From NCBI GenBank assembly GCA_024648765.1, contig JABYQC010000001.1, positions 124,001 through 188,000 on the forward strand: a stretch of DNA of 64,000 nt. Direction: 5' to 3'. The stretch comes from Candidatus Westeberhardia cardiocondylae. Lineage in GTDB: Bacteria > Pseudomonadota > Gammaproteobacteria > Enterobacterales > Enterobacteriaceae. Of the stretch, positions 50,669 to 61,289 are shown in pieces; within the stretch, counting starts at the first letter, position 1, and every line of letters starts with the position of its first letter. Position numbers and translations under genes: made by a program. The notes under the pieces are model-generated. The model worked only from the letters and a program-made list of their open reading frames with translations. It was not told where the DNA came from and did no database searches.

Positions 50669-51262
50669 TTAAAAGTTTTTTGTTAGATATTTTATGACAT
50701 CTTCTTTGGTTTGGTGGATTCCTTTGTCTCCCTTTTTCCATTGTGCTGGACATACTTCTCCGTGTTTTTCATAGAAATGAATAGCGTCTATCATTCTAAT
50801 TATTTCATCAATGTTTCTTCCAAATGCCAAGTCATTTATATTTTGGTATCGAATAATTCCGTGTTTGTCTATGATGAAACTAGCTCGTAATGCAACTCCA
50901 AGTTCTGGATGTTCTACATCATACATATTCATAATGTTTTTTTTGATATCTGATACCATGGGGTATTTTATATTTCCAATTCCCCCTTCTTTTAAGGGTG
51001 TTGAACGCCATTTTTGATGTGAAAATACTGAATCACAAGATATTCCGATTATTTTAGTATTTCTTTTTTCTATGTTTTCATATTTTTTGTTGAAAAGTAT
51101 TATTTCGGTTGGACATACAAAAGTGAAATTTAATGGCCAAAAGAAAATGATCGCAGTTTTGTTTTTTATAAAAGTTTTTAAATTGAAGTTTTCAATAATT
51201 TTTCCGTTTTGCATGACAGCTGGTGCAGTAAAATTGGGAGCTTTTTTAGTTATTAGTGTCAT
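50669..51262 (-). CDS. 2-Cys peroxiredoxin (AhpC/TSA family)
   Basis: Thiol peroxidase reducing hydrogen peroxide and alkyl hydroperoxides. The ATG at 51262 (MTLITKKAPNF) is preceded by AAGGA and matches relatives, giving 197 residues; an upstream ATG adds nine. The peroxidatic Cys50 is in FTFVCPTEI and the resolving Cys171 is in GEVCPAQW, so it is a typical 2-Cys enzyme. It resembles the Tsa-like peroxiredoxin retained by aphid Buchnera more than E. coli AhpC. No ahpF partner is nearby. Useful protection for a cell that keeps cytochrome bo3 respiration. Confidence 0.93.
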   Translation of the reverse strand: MTLITKKAPNFTAPAVMQNGKIIENFNLKTFIKNKTAIIFFWPLNFTFVCPTEIILFNKKYENIEKRNTKIIGISCDSVFSHQKWRSTPLKEGGIGNIKYPMVSDIKKNIMNMYDVEHPELGVALRASFIIDKHGIIRYQNINDLAFGRNIDEIIRMIDAIHFYEKHGEVCPAQWKKGDKGIHQTKEDVIKYLTKNF

Positions 51263-52579
51263 TTTTTTTTCCTTGTAATGTAAATTCAAGTTATATCACA
51301 AAAAATATTTTTAATGTAATTTTGTGAAATAAATTTTTTTAATATTTATTTAAAAAATTTTATTTTGATGTTTTGTGTGATATAAATTTTAGTGTTTAAT
51401 GGTTTTAGTTTATGCGAATACTTTGTTTAAATAATATATTAATAAATTTTATGGAATTGCGAAATTATGTAAAAATTTTATATGTATTCATTACATGTAT
51501 CATTGTGTTTTTATATTTGATTTTTTTAAATTTTTATGTAGTATTAGTACATCTTATATTTTTATATTTTATCATAATGTGCATAGTTTTTCTATGAAAA
51601 ATATTATATATTTATTTGTATCATGATGTATGTTAGATATGATTTGGTTAGGTATGTTGTGATTGGGATCAACGAATATATTTGGTTATTGCGATATAGT
51701 TTTGTATATTTAATGGAATATATTTGTTGATGTATTTATTTATATGTATATTTTGAGTGATATTTGATGATTTATAATATATTTATGTATTTGTGTTTGT
51801 AGTTTTGGTATAACTATATTATAAAATTATATGTTGTTATTTTATATATTTTATTTTTATTATATTAATACATAGTTTTTTGAGTTTTTTGTGTGTGTTG
51901 TAGAATATTGTGTATTTCTATTATTTTGGATATGTAGTATATGTTTTGTATTTTTATGTTTTATTATGCATTGTTTGTGTAACTAATTTTAAAATATTGT
52001 AATGTTTTAGATAATATCACAAGTTTTTATTTTATAAATAATTTTATAAGATTTTTGATTTTATTTGTATATGTTTTATAATGCAATCTGAATTTTGTAT
52101 TTTTGTTTGTAATGAATGATATTTTTTTAGATAATATTTTTTTACACTTGCATATGTTGATGATATATTAAACTGTTATAACGAATGAGGTATAAGTATT
52201 ACATAAAAGTCGTGTAAATGTTTCATGTTATTGTGTTTTGGATATATTAGATATTATTTGTATAATTTTATTAGTGTATTTTTTTGTTTATTATGAATGT
52301 TGAGTTTTTTAATTTTGTATATTATGATAATTTTTGTTTGTTGTGTTATTTCAAATAATATTAATGATGAAATACTATTGTATTTTATTTGAGTGTTTTG
52401 AAAGATTGTGTGAAATATTTTTGTTTATTTAAAAAATTTATAAATAACGCATTGTAACATATGTAATAATTTTTTGGTATTGTTTACGTCATTTATATTA
52501 TATATTTTATTGAATGTGTGTATTTTTTATTATATATAGTATAAGATATGCGATAATATTACATGTAATAGTTATTGTG
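51263..52579. other. 1.3 kb divergent intergenic region before glpK
   Basis: Between the peroxiredoxin and glpK. glpF normally precedes glpK, but no NPA-motif or other aquaporin landmark could be found. A plus-strand open stretch at 51412-51597 encodes a hydrophobic peptide; any T-rich frame does so here, and it has no recognisable family. Confidence 0.55.
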
Positions 52580-54118
52580 ATGATATTACTTAAGAAAAAA
52601 AAATACATTGTTGCTTTAGATCAGGGAACAAGTGCGTCGCGGGCGATTATTTTTGATTATTATGCTAATGTTATTGGGATTGCTAGAAAAGAGATTACGC
52701 AAATTTATCCTAAACCTGGTTGGGTGGAACATGATCCTATGGAAATATGGAATACCCAATATGATGTTTTTTTTGAAGTACTGAGAAAAACTGGGATTTG
52801 TTGTAATCAAATTTCTGGAATTGGTGTTACCAATCAAAGAGAAACTATAGTAGTTTGGAATAAAAAAGATGGTAAACCTATTTATAATGCTATTGTGTGG
52901 CAATGTAGGCGTACTGCAGATTTTTGTAATGAACTTATATCTGATACGAAGTTAGAGAAATATGTAAAAAGAGTCACTGGTTTAGTAATTGATCCATATT
53001 TTTCTGGTACTAAGATTAAATGGATTCTTGATTTTGTTTGTGATTCTAGAACGAGAGCTTATCATGGAGAATTGTTATGTGGTACTATTGATAGTTGGAT
53101 AATATGGAAGATGACAAATGGTAAAATACATATTACTGACTATACTAATGCATCACGAACTATGTTATTTAATATACATACATTAAAATGGGATGATCAA
53201 TTATTAAGTATTTTAGATATTCCTGTTTCTATGTTGCCGAGAGTTTGTTCATCTTCTGAAATATACGGAAGTTTTGATATCTTTGAAGGTTGTTTTTCTT
53301 GTACTATTCCTATTTCTGGTATTGCTGGCGATCAACAAGCAGCTTTGTATGGTCAATTATGCGTATTCCCTGGTATGTCTAATATTACTTATGGTACTGG
53401 TTGTTTTTTGTTAACGAATATTGGTGTTCATACTATACAATCGAAATATGGATTATTAACTACGATTGCTTGTGGTGCAAAGGGTGAATTAAATTATGCT
53501 TTAGAAGGAACGGTGTTTATTGGTGGATCTATTATTCAATGGTTACGTGATGAGATGAAATTAATTAGTGATATTGTTGATATAGAATATTTTGCAAGAA
53601 AAGTTAAAGATACACATGGTGTGTATGTTGTTCCAGCATTTTCTGGATTGGCTACTCCATTTTGGGATCCTCATGTACGTGGATCTATTTTTGGGATTAC
53701 TAGGGGAGTTAATATATATCATATTATTCGTGCTACATTAGAAGCTATAGCGTTTCAAATTAGAGATGTTGTTGAAGTTATGCAAGTAGATTATGGTAAA
53801 TCTTTTAAATTAATTCGTGTTGCTGGGGGCATGGTAGTCAGTGATTTTTTAATGCAGTGTCAATCAGATATTTTGAATATTAATATTGAAAAATCTTTGG
53901 TGGGTGAGGTGAGTGCATTAGGAGTGGCATATTTATCTGGTTTGTCTGTAGGTTTTTGGAAAAGTTTTGAAGAAATATGTACTAATTCTGTGTTTTTGCG
54001 ATGTAAATTTTCTCCTAGCGTGCAGTATATAGAAAGAGAGTATCATTATAATTGTTGGAAAAATGCAGTAATTTGTACTCGTTTGTGGAAAAATTTAAGT
54101 GCAAAAAGAAAGCAGTGA
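52580..54118 (+). CDS. glpK: Glycerol kinase
   Basis: Phosphorylates glycerol to glycerol 3-phosphate, feeding glycolysis and phospholipid synthesis. The ATG at 52580 gives 512 residues (E. coli 502) and [18 protein letters not shown] at the start; the hydrophobic in-frame extension upstream is not part of the family. Landmarks are [32 protein letters not shown], the [17 protein letters not shown] block, [24 protein letters not shown] and [15 protein letters not shown]. glpF and glpX, its usual partners, are not found next to it, so glycerol would enter by diffusion or another channel. Confidence 0.96.
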   Translation: MILLKKKKYIVALDQGTSASRAIIFDYYANVIGIARKEITQIYPKPGWVEHDPMEIWNTQYDVFFEVLRKTGICCNQISGIGVTNQRETIVVWNKKDGKPIYNAIVWQCRRTADFCNELISDTKLEKYVKRVTGLVIDPYFSGTKIKWILDFVCDSRTRAYHGELLCGTIDSWIIWKMTNGKIHITDYTNASRTMLFNIHTLKWDDQLLSILDIPVSMLPRVCSSSEIYGSFDIFEGCFSCTIPISGIAGDQQAALYGQLCVFPGMSNITYGTGCFLLTNIGVHTIQSKYGLLTTIACGAKGELNYALEGTVFIGGSIIQWLRDEMKLISDIVDIEYFARKVKDTHGVYVVPAFSGLATPFWDPHVRGSIFGITRGVNIYHIIRATLEAIAFQIRDVVEVMQVDYGKSFKLIRVAGGMVVSDFLMQCQSDILNINIEKSLVGEVSALGVAYLSGLSVGFWKSFEEICTNSVFLRCKFSPSVQYIEREYHYNCWKNAVICTRLWKNLSAKRKQ

Positions 54119-54706
54119 TGTGGTGTTTTGAGTAAATTTATTTTTTATGATTATTGATTTTTTGATAGTTAGTATTGTGTATAATGTTTTATATTTTTTG
54201 TGATATTTTTGTTATGTGATTTGTTGTATGTTGTTTCATTTTGTGTGTTATGACATGAAATGTACTAAAATAGTAATAACATTTTCATGATACTTATATA
54301 TTTTGCGAGTATTTGCATATATAATGGTTTGTGCAACAATTATTGTTGTTATATTTTTCTTTGCTATTTTGGGTAAACTTGTTATTTTTATAATTTATGG
54401 TGGTTTATAGAGTGTGTACAAAAAATGTTATTTATTCTTATATGGATTAGTGATTTTTTTATTTTTTATAAGATTTTATTTGATATAAATAGAAATTTTA
54501 ATACCATTTATATGGTGTTTTTTTAATTTATGGATGTGTTTTGTATATTATGATAATATTTTACATGATATATATTGTATAATATGGTAAATTAATGTTG
54601 TTAAAAAAATAATTTTGTTTTGCAATTGATTATTTTGCTTTTGGTGTAGGGTATTTTTCTAAAAATATTTTTTGATGATATTTTTTATGTTTCAAGGAGT
54701 ACTATT
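54119..54706. other. Intergenic region glpK/fpr
   Basis: About 590 bases in the place of glpX. I could not align GlpX motifs. It holds a clear ribosome binding site for fpr at its end. Confidence 0.55.
54694..54699 (+). promoter_or_regulatory. Strong Shine-Dalgarno for fpr
   Basis: AAGGAG seven bases before the fpr ATG at 54707. Such a complete site is rare in this window, where most genes have weak or no visible ribosome binding sites. Confidence 0.6.
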
Positions 54707-55450
54707 ATGGACGAATGGGTTATTGGAAAAATAGTAAATATTAAGCGTTGGAATAGTTATTTATTTAGTTTGGTGATTTCTGCTGCTATAGATAGTTTTA
54801 TTGCTGGTCAATTTACCAAATTAGGAATGGTAGTGGATGGAAAAAAAATTGTTCGTTCTTATTCTTATGTAAATTCTCCTTATGAAAAATATTTAGAATT
54901 TTATCTGGTTAATGTAAAAAATGGAAAATTTAGTTCTCGTTTACATGATTTAAATATAGGTTCTAAATTATTGGTAAGAAGAAAATCTTCTGGTTTTTTT
55001 GTTTTAGATAGTGTTCCTTCTTGTAAATATTTGTGGATGATTGCCACTGGTACTGCTATTGGTCCATATTTGTCTATATTAAAATGTGGAATTGGTTTGA
55101 GTCGATTTCGTCGTATTTTTTTGATACATGCAGTGCGTTATGTTAGTGATTTGAGTTATTTACCCGATATGTTGTTTTTGCAAGAAAATAATAAAAATGT
55201 TAGAATACAGACAATAGTTAGTAGAGAAAATGTTTCGGATTCTTTGTTTGGTCGCATTCCTGATCTTTTGTGTAATGGTTCTTTGGAAGATAAAATGTCT
55301 GTGTTTTTAAAACCTGAGACTTGTCATGTTATGCTATGTGGTAATCCTAATATGGTTCGTGATATGACAGTATTATTAGAAAATACTAGGGGTATGAAAA
55401 AAAATATCCGAAATAATCCAGGAAATATTACTATTGAGAGATATTGGTGA
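54707..55450 (+). CDS. fpr: Ferredoxin/flavodoxin--NADP reductase
   Basis: FAD enzyme that passes electrons from NADPH to flavodoxin or ferredoxin, supporting Fe-S biosynthesis and radical enzymes. 247 residues (E. coli 248). The FAD motif RSYSYVNSP is at 50-58, NADP-binding GTAIGPYLSIL begins near 115, then VSRENVSDSLFGRIPDL and CHVMLCGNPNMVRDM; the terminal aromatic YW is conserved. It keeps its enterobacterial association with glpK. A strong ribosome binding site precedes it; yajC converges 127 bases downstream. Confidence 0.96.
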   Translation: MDEWVIGKIVNIKRWNSYLFSLVISAAIDSFIAGQFTKLGMVVDGKKIVRSYSYVNSPYEKYLEFYLVNVKNGKFSSRLHDLNIGSKLLVRRKSSGFFVLDSVPSCKYLWMIATGTAIGPYLSILKCGIGLSRFRRIFLIHAVRYVSDLSYLPDMLFLQENNKNVRIQTIVSRENVSDSLFGRIPDLLCNGSLEDKMSVFLKPETCHVMLCGNPNMVRDMTVLLENTRGMKKNIRNNPGNITIERYW

Positions 55451-55577
55451 ATTGTATAAGTTTTTATATAGATTTTGTTTTATAAAGGAGTATTGTATAT
55501 TATATGTTTATACATTCTTCAGGGATTTTTTATTTTGGGTAAAAAATTTTTGTTTTTTTTAAATTTTATAGGTAAGT

Positions 55578-55916
55578 TTATTTATAAATTGTTTTAATGG
55601 TTCCTTTTGGTAAAATAGAAGCTATGAATTCTTTTTTAATAATTATATGATGTTTTGTGTTTAAAGAAATAAAAACGTAATCATTTTTGGTTATTTTAAT
55701 AACACGTCCTATTAATCCTCCTGTTGTAAGAATTTCATCTCCTTTGCTGATACTGTTTATTAATTTTTTGTGTGCTTTTGCTCTGTTTTGTTGGGGGCGA
55801 AATATAACAAAATAAAAAATTATGCTAAAAAATAATAGAATAATAATAAAAGATAGTGGACTGTCTTGATATGTTGAGTTATTTGTGTTGGATAGGGTAT
55901 TAGAAAATATGTGCAT
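55578..55916 (-). CDS. yajC: Sec translocon accessory subunit YajC
   Basis: Small single-span membrane protein associated with SecDF-YidC. 112 residues (E. coli 110). One transmembrane helix (about residues 23-40, ending FYFVIFRPQQNRAK), followed by KLINSISKGDEILTTGGLIGRV and the end FIASILPKGTIKTIYK; these match the family throughout. In enterobacteria tgt-yajC-secD-secF form an operon; here neither tgt nor secDF is adjacent, so yajC stands alone. Confidence 0.94.
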   Translation of the reverse strand: MHIFSNTLSNTNNSTYQDSPLSFIIILLFFSIIFYFVIFRPQQNRAKAHKKLINSISKGDEILTTGGLIGRVIKITKNDYVFISLNTKHHIIIKKEFIASILPKGTIKTIYK

Positions 55917-56268
55917 ATGTTGTCCTTATAAAGTATTATTTAAAATAGAATTGTACTGTTATATGATAATTTTTATAAAGAATTTTTATATAATTTTTTA
56001 TTTTTATATATACTGTATGTTTTATATATGGTATATTCAGAAAAGAATTTGTGTTTTAGAATGCTGTAAGATATAAATTTTATATTTTTTCTAATGATAT
56101 TATTATTTTGAATTATTTTGTGTGTTTTCACCATAATTATGGAATAATTTTTATAAATAAATTTATTGCAGGATTTATTTTTTGATAATACTATAGTGAT
56201 TAACAAAATAGTATTTGTTTTATGTAGTTGTTATATGTATATTTTGCATCATGTATATTTGGGTACGA
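55917..56268. other. Intergenic region, nothing recognised
   Basis: About 350 bases between yajC and tpiA, both on the minus strand. secD is not there, nor any fragment of it. Confidence 0.55.
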
Positions 56269-57021
56269 TTAATTTTTGTTAGATATAATGTTGAGAAATG
56301 TTGATATATGAAGTGATGCGTTACCGATCAATATACCATCTATATTTGGTTGATTAAGAAAATTTTTAGCATTTTTTGAATTTACTGATCCTCCATATTG
56401 TATAGAGATTGTTTCAGAGATTTTTTTGTTTTTTTCATCGAGATAAGAACGGATATTTTTGTGTATTGTATTTACTTGTATATCTGTTGGGGTTTTGCCT
56501 GTACCAATAGCCCAGATTGGTTCATATGCAATTATACTATTTTCCAATGATATTATTCCTAGTGTGTCGATGATATTTTGAATTTGCGCAATACATACTT
56601 GTTGTGTTCGGTGGTTTATATATTCTTTTTGGTTTTCTCCTATACATAATATAGGTGTAAGTCCTGTGTTTTTTGTTATAAAGAATTTTTTTGCAATATG
56701 TTTTTCTGTTTCTTTGTGATAAATACGTCTTTCTGAATGTCCAATAATAACATATTGTACGCCAACATCTTTGAGCATGTCTGCAGAAATTTCTCCTGTA
56801 AATGCACCAGAGGAATGAATATCAACATTTTGCGCTCCTAGATAAATGGGAATATTAGATAAATATTTTTTTACTAAATCGAGATATACAAATGGGGGCG
56901 TTATAATAATTCGGTAGTTCAATGGTATATGTATATTATGTATGAATTTTGTAAAAAATTTGTGTATCATTTTTTTGTTTCCGTGCAATTTCCAATTTCC
57001 TATGATATATGAATATTTCAT
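56269..57021 (-). CDS. tpiA: Triosephosphate isomerase
   Basis: Interconverts dihydroxyacetone phosphate and glyceraldehyde 3-phosphate in glycolysis. 250 residues (E. coli 255). The substrate Lys11 is in IGNWKLHGN, the catalytic His is in IIGHSERR, the catalytic Glu in IAYEPIWAIGTG, and the phosphate loop in IQYGGSVNSKNA and DGILIGNASL. It now stands between yajC and nusB, whereas E. coli tpiA is near fpr, glpK and pfkA, so its location marks a rearrangement. Confidence 0.97.
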   Translation of the reverse strand: MKYSYIIGNWKLHGNKKMIHKFFTKFIHNIHIPLNYRIIITPPFVYLDLVKKYLSNIPIYLGAQNVDIHSSGAFTGEISADMLKDVGVQYVIIGHSERRIYHKETEKHIAKKFFITKNTGLTPILCIGENQKEYINHRTQQVCIAQIQNIIDTLGIISLENSIIAYEPIWAIGTGKTPTDIQVNTIHKNIRSYLDEKNKKISETISIQYGGSVNSKNAKNFLNQPNIDGILIGNASLHISTFLNIISNKN

Positions 57022-57384
57022 ATTTTCTCCTGAAGATTTATATTTTAGTGTTTATGTGATATATTTTTTATTATATAGTTAATTGCAATATTTATTATTG
57101 GTTATATTGAATATGTATTTCATAGGTTTTTGAAGTATTTTTGTTTTTTTGAATTTTTTACAATTTTTGATTTTTTGTTTTGGAATTGTTTGTTATATTA
57201 TTAAATTATTATTCATGGTATTTATATAATATATAAAATTTTTATTTTTATTATTACAATAGATATATTATATAATAGTTTTTCAATAGTTAACAATGAA
57301 ATATGGTTGTTATGTTGTGAATTTTTTTTGTGATAATTTAAAGGTAATGTTTAGTTATGTAATGTGTATGTAACAGTAAAAAGG
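57022..57384. other. Divergent intergenic region tpiA/nusB
   Basis: About 360 bases. ribH, the usual upstream partner of nusB, is not recognisable here. Promoters for both genes are presumably inside. Confidence 0.5.
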
Positions 57385-57831
57385 ATGCTAAAAAGAAATA
57401 TTGTTAAAAAAATTAAACCAGTTTTTAGAAGATATACTCGTATATGTGTGATACAGTTGTTGTATGCTTGGCAAATATCTCACAATAAAATTACAAAAGT
57501 TGACATAGAATTTTTAATGCTATTAAATAAACGAAAGATTGATATAATGTATTTTAATGAATTATATTGTGGCGCTATAATATGTCTTGAAAAGTTGGAT
57601 CAGATAATTTCTTCGTATGTACATAGATCGTATAAATCTATTGGATATGTGGAGCGTTCTATTTTGTGTTTGGCTGTATTTGAATTACTTTATCAAAAAA
57701 ATGTTCCATATAGAGTCATTATTAATGAAGCTATTGAGTTAAGTAAGATGTTTGGATCTCAACGGAGTTATAAATTTACTAATAAAGTTTTAGATAAAAT
57801 TGGGGAAAAAATTCGCCCGAATAAACAATAA
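57385..57831 (+). CDS. nusB: Transcription antitermination factor NusB
   Basis: RNA-binding protein that, with NusE (S10), prevents premature termination in rRNA operons. The ATG at 57385 gives 148 residues (E. coli 139); a GTG at 57364 is an alternative. The Arg-rich start RRYTRICVIQLLYAWQIS, the middle YFNELYCGAI, and the helical end VPYRVIINEAIELSKMFGS ... IRPNK are diagnostic. ribD and ribH, usual neighbours upstream, are absent here. Confidence 0.93.
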   Translation: MLKRNIVKKIKPVFRRYTRICVIQLLYAWQISHNKITKVDIEFLMLLNKRKIDIMYFNELYCGAIICLEKLDQIISSYVHRSYKSIGYVERSILCLAVFELLYQKNVPYRVIINEAIELSKMFGSQRSYKFTNKVLDKIGEKIRPNKQ

Positions 57832-58179
57832 TATTTATAATGTGTTTAATAAGATTATTTTGTATGTTGCAAAGTTAGTATTTTTTTGAAAGTGTTGAGT
57901 TAATTTACGAAATGATATTTTTTGTTGATATGATTTTTTTAAAATATATTTGGAAGTTTTTGTGTTGTATTATAGTAATATGATTATAATAGTGTTTGGT
58001 GTTGATGCAACAGATTTGTATTTTTGTGAGTGTTATTTTCAATAAGTTTTATAGTATAGAGGTGTGGTATTTATTAAATGATATTGAGTGATTTGGTGCT
58101 CCTATTGAAATAATTTTATATAAAAGTATGTTAAATAATTATTTAATATGATGTGTATTGTACATGTTATGATAATATA
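57832..58179. other. Intergenic region nusB/thiI, nothing recognised
   Basis: About 350 bases on the same transcriptional direction. In E. coli thiL and pgpA follow nusB; no remnant was recognised. Confidence 0.5.
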
Positions 58180-59649
58180 ATGAAATTGATTATTAAGTTA
58201 TTTTCAGAAATCACAGTAAAAAGTGCATCTGTGAGGATGCGATTTATACATATACTTGCTAGAAATATTAGAAATGTTTTAAAAAATTATCATCAGTTAA
58301 TAACTGTGATTCCTTTTTGGGATCATATTGATGTATGTTTTCGAAATCATTATCATGTAAAGTATTGCGAAATTTCTCGTATTTTGATGTATATTCCAGG
58401 TATTCAGTATATTATGAAAGTTGAAGAATGTTTTTGGAATAATATGTTGGATATTTATCAAAAAACTTTTGACATGCATCATAAGTTTTTAATTGGAAAA
58501 ACTTTTTGTGTACGTGTTAAACGGTTGGGAAAACATACTTTTACTTCACAAGATATTGAAAGATATCTTGGTTGTGGTTTAAAAAAAAATGTACAAGGTA
58601 CTTGTGTGAATTTAATTAATCCAGAATATAAAATATTATTGCAAATTTATCATAATAAATTAATTTTTATTTTAGATAAAATTAAAGGATTAGGAGGATT
58701 TCCTATTGGAACTCAGCAAAATATTTTATCTTTGATTTCTGGTGGTTTTGATTCTGCTGTTTCCAGTTATATGCTGATAAAAAGAGGTTGTCGTGTGCAT
58801 TATTGTTTTTTCAATTTTTTCGGAGAAGATTATAAGTATTATATATATAATATAGTATATCATTTGTGGAGTAATTTTTCTGTATCTCATTCTGTGATGT
58901 TTGTATCTATAGATTTTTATTTGGTTACTGATGCATTGTTACAAAATGTTAATAGTAGTAGTATAGGTGTTGTTTTAAAACGTATGATGATACGTGCTGC
59001 ATCTATGGTTGCTAAGAAATATAATATTAAGGCATTATCTACTGGAGAGGTATTGGGTCAAGTTTCCAGTCAAACATTGCAAAATTTGCATGTGATTGAT
59101 AAGGTTTCTGATAAGTTGATTTTGCGACCATTAATTTCTTATAACAAAGAGGATATTATTAGAATTGCTAGAGAAATTGGTACAGAAAGATTTTCTAAGT
59201 ATGTTCCGGAGTATTGTGGTTTATTTTCTAAGAGTTCTGTGATATATGCTATAGAGGATACTATTATTGCAGAAGAAAAGAAATTTGATTTTTCTTTTTT
59301 ATTATTTGATGCTATTAAACAAGCTAAAGTATTAGATGTTAGTAAAATGTATATGCAAGTAACGGATGGATTAGATAATCCTATTGAAGTTACTAATATT
59401 GTAAGAAAAAATGATATTATTTTAGATATTCGTCCATTAGATATTGCAAATAATGTTCCTGTTTTGGGGATCAATATGGATTGTGTTGAAGTAAAGGTTA
59501 TACCTTTCTATAAGTTAGTTAATCAGTTTATGCAATTAGATAAAAATAGATTTTATTTGTTATATTGTGATAGAGGTGTTATGAGTAGAATTCAGGCTCG
59601 TTTTTTGTATACCAAAGGATTTAAAAATGTTAAAGTGTATCGACCTTAA
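58180..59649 (+). CDS. thiI: tRNA 4-thiouridine synthetase ThiI with rhodanese domain
   Basis: Makes 4-thiouridine at position 8 of tRNAs and, in enterobacteria, supplies sulfur for the thiazole of thiamine. The ATG at 58180 (MKLIIKLFSEITVKSASV) gives 489 residues (E. coli 482). A THUMP domain covers roughly 60-165 with GKTFCVRVKRLGKHTF; the PP-loop is SLISGGFDSAVSSYM; TGEVLGQVSSQTLQNL and the Cys in PEYCGLFSK follow. The C-terminal rhodanese domain keeps its active Cys463 in YCDRGVMS and ends FKNVKVYRP. Both catalytic cysteines are present, so full sulfur transfer is plausible. Confidence 0.96.
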   Translation: MKLIIKLFSEITVKSASVRMRFIHILARNIRNVLKNYHQLITVIPFWDHIDVCFRNHYHVKYCEISRILMYIPGIQYIMKVEECFWNNMLDIYQKTFDMHHKFLIGKTFCVRVKRLGKHTFTSQDIERYLGCGLKKNVQGTCVNLINPEYKILLQIYHNKLIFILDKIKGLGGFPIGTQQNILSLISGGFDSAVSSYMLIKRGCRVHYCFFNFFGEDYKYYIYNIVYHLWSNFSVSHSVMFVSIDFYLVTDALLQNVNSSSIGVVLKRMMIRAASMVAKKYNIKALSTGEVLGQVSSQTLQNLHVIDKVSDKLILRPLISYNKEDIIRIAREIGTERFSKYVPEYCGLFSKSSVIYAIEDTIIAEEKKFDFSFLLFDAIKQAKVLDVSKMYMQVTDGLDNPIEVTNIVRKNDIILDIRPLDIANNVPVLGINMDCVEVKVIPFYKLVNQFMQLDKNRFYLLYCDRGVMSRIQARFLYTKGFKNVKVYRP

Positions 59650-60031
59650 TGTCATTAAGTATATTTAGGAAATATTTGTGTTTAAATTTCTATGATTTTA
59701 TTTTGTAGAATAAAATTTATTGGAGGATTTAATATGTATGCAATATTTTTATAATATTGTGAATATATAAAAATTTTATTTGGTGTTATGGAATAGTATT
59801 TATTAATATTTGATATAATTTGGTAGATGTTTTAATGAAGTTGTTGATATGTGGTGTGTAATTAAATTTTTGTATTATAATATATTATATATATATTATT
59901 TACGGATGTATTGTATGGTTTGATAGATGTTAATTATTAAAAATTATATTGTAATTTTAGTATTTTTTATTAGGATGTATTATGGTTATTGAATTTTTTG
60001 AAGTAAAATATTAATATACTTAGTTTATTGA
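59650..60031. other. Convergent spacer thiI/cyoE
   Basis: About 380 bases at the meeting point of the two transcription units. No coding remnant or strong hairpin was recognised. Confidence 0.5.
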
Positions 60032-60931
60032 TTATTTTATATAAAAAGATTTATGATAATTTGAATATAGTAGTGACTCAAGTGTTATATGGTAGTCTAT
60101 AGATATCATGATGTCAAATGTCATGATAATTATGATAGATTGTGTAAATATTTTTTTTGCATAGTTTTTTGTAGGTATGTTTTTTTGTATTGTAGTCATT
60201 ATCCACCATATATTCATGGTAGTGATAGTTAATAAATATGTATATCCAGTGTGTCCTAGCATTGTTAATAAAGATGTTAGTAATGCGAATATACAGATAT
60301 ATAATTTAATATATTTTTTTGTTTTTGGGATTCCTATTTTACTTACCATGGTTGGAATATTAGCTGTTTTATATTCTTGAAATTTCAATATTATAAGAGA
60401 ATATGAATGTGGAATTTGCCAAAATATAAAAATTAGAAATAAAAGTAATGCAGTTGTATCGAATGTATTTGTAACACTACAGTATCCTATAGTTATAGGA
60501 ATTGCTCCAGATATACTTCCCGTTAATACAGAATAAGGGGATGATGTTTTCATGAATATACTGTATATAATAACATAAATTATAAAACTTACTTTTGCTA
60601 AACATATTACTATGATATTAGCGCAATGATATAATAGTAGAAATCCTGTGATTGTAAGAATAATTGCATAAATTAAACTGTTTTTTTTAGTGATTAGTTT
60701 TTTTACTAAAATTCTATTTTTTGTTCTTTGCATTTTTTTATCTATGTTATAATCTATGTAATTATTGAATACACAACTTGCAGCGATAATTAAACACATG
60801 CTGAATGATATGAATAGTAATAATGTGTAATTAATATAGTATTTTGATGCAAATATGAATCCACTAATTAAAGAAATCAAGTTTGCTAATACGATAGATG
60901 GTTTGCATAATGCTATATAATGTAATATCAT
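60032..60931 (-). CDS. cyoE: Protoheme IX farnesyltransferase (heme O synthase)
   Basis: Membrane prenyltransferase making heme O for cytochrome bo3. 299 residues (E. coli 296) with about eight hydrophobic segments. The prenyl-diphosphate-binding motif NNYIDYNIDKKMQRTKNR is near residue 57; FWQIPHSYSLIILKFQEYK contains the second conserved loop. Last gene of the cyo operon; 6 bases separate it from cyoD. Confidence 0.95.
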   Translation of the reverse strand: MILHYIALCKPSIVLANLISLISGFIFASKYYINYTLLLFISFSMCLIIAASCVFNNYIDYNIDKKMQRTKNRILVKKLITKKNSLIYAIILTITGFLLLYHCANIIVICLAKVSFIIYVIIYSIFMKTSSPYSVLTGSISGAIPITIGYCSVTNTFDTTALLLFLIFIFWQIPHSYSLIILKFQEYKTANIPTMVSKIGIPKTKKYIKLYICIFALLTSLLTMLGHTGYTYLLTITTMNIWWIMTTIQKNIPTKNYAKKIFTQSIIIIMTFDIMISIDYHITLESLLYSNYHKSFYIK

Positions 60932-60937
60932 GATTTT

Positions 60938-61279
60938 TTACAGCATTAAATTGTTGTGTAGATGTTTCATAATCCACAGAGATCCGGTTGTAAAAATTGT
61001 GATTATTGTAGCAGTGAATATACTTGATATTAATTGCCATTGTTTTGTATCTTTTGATAATATTTCGAAATATAAAAAATATATACATTGTATTAGAACT
61101 TGTATTATAGTATTTAAAATAATACATGTAATTAGTATTTTTTTGTTCAGAAATTTTTGCATTATCAAAATAAACGATAAGCTTGTTAGTGTAATGCAGG
61201 TTAGAAAAATCTTCATAAGATTAGATTTTGTTGTCTTTTCATAGGAAGTTTTTTGTATTTTATTTTTGTTTATTTTCAT
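60938..61279 (-). CDS. cyoD: Cytochrome bo3 quinol oxidase subunit IV
   Basis: Small accessory subunit of the quinol oxidase. 113 residues (E. coli 109) with three transmembrane helices. It is recognised chiefly by position between cyoC and cyoE, its three-helix layout and family features such as the end GSLWIMKHLHNNLM. The N-terminus is Lys/Thr-rich. Sequence is poorly conserved, as usual for this subunit. Confidence 0.9.
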   Translation of the reverse strand: MKINKNKIQKTSYEKTTKSNLMKIFLTCITLTSLSFILIMQKFLNKKILITCIILNTIIQVLIQCIYFLYFEILSKDTKQWQLISSIFTATIITIFTTGSLWIMKHLHNNLML

Positions 61280-61289
61280 AAGATGCCTT

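Noticed and set aside
51412-51597. 61-codon hydrophobic plus-strand frame after the peroxiredoxin
   Set aside because: Looks like a two-helix membrane peptide, but the same appearance arises from any T-rich open frame; no family or context supports it.
51600-52500. glpF remnant before glpK
   Set aside because: Expected by synteny, but no NPA motif or ordered fragments could be found in any plus frame.
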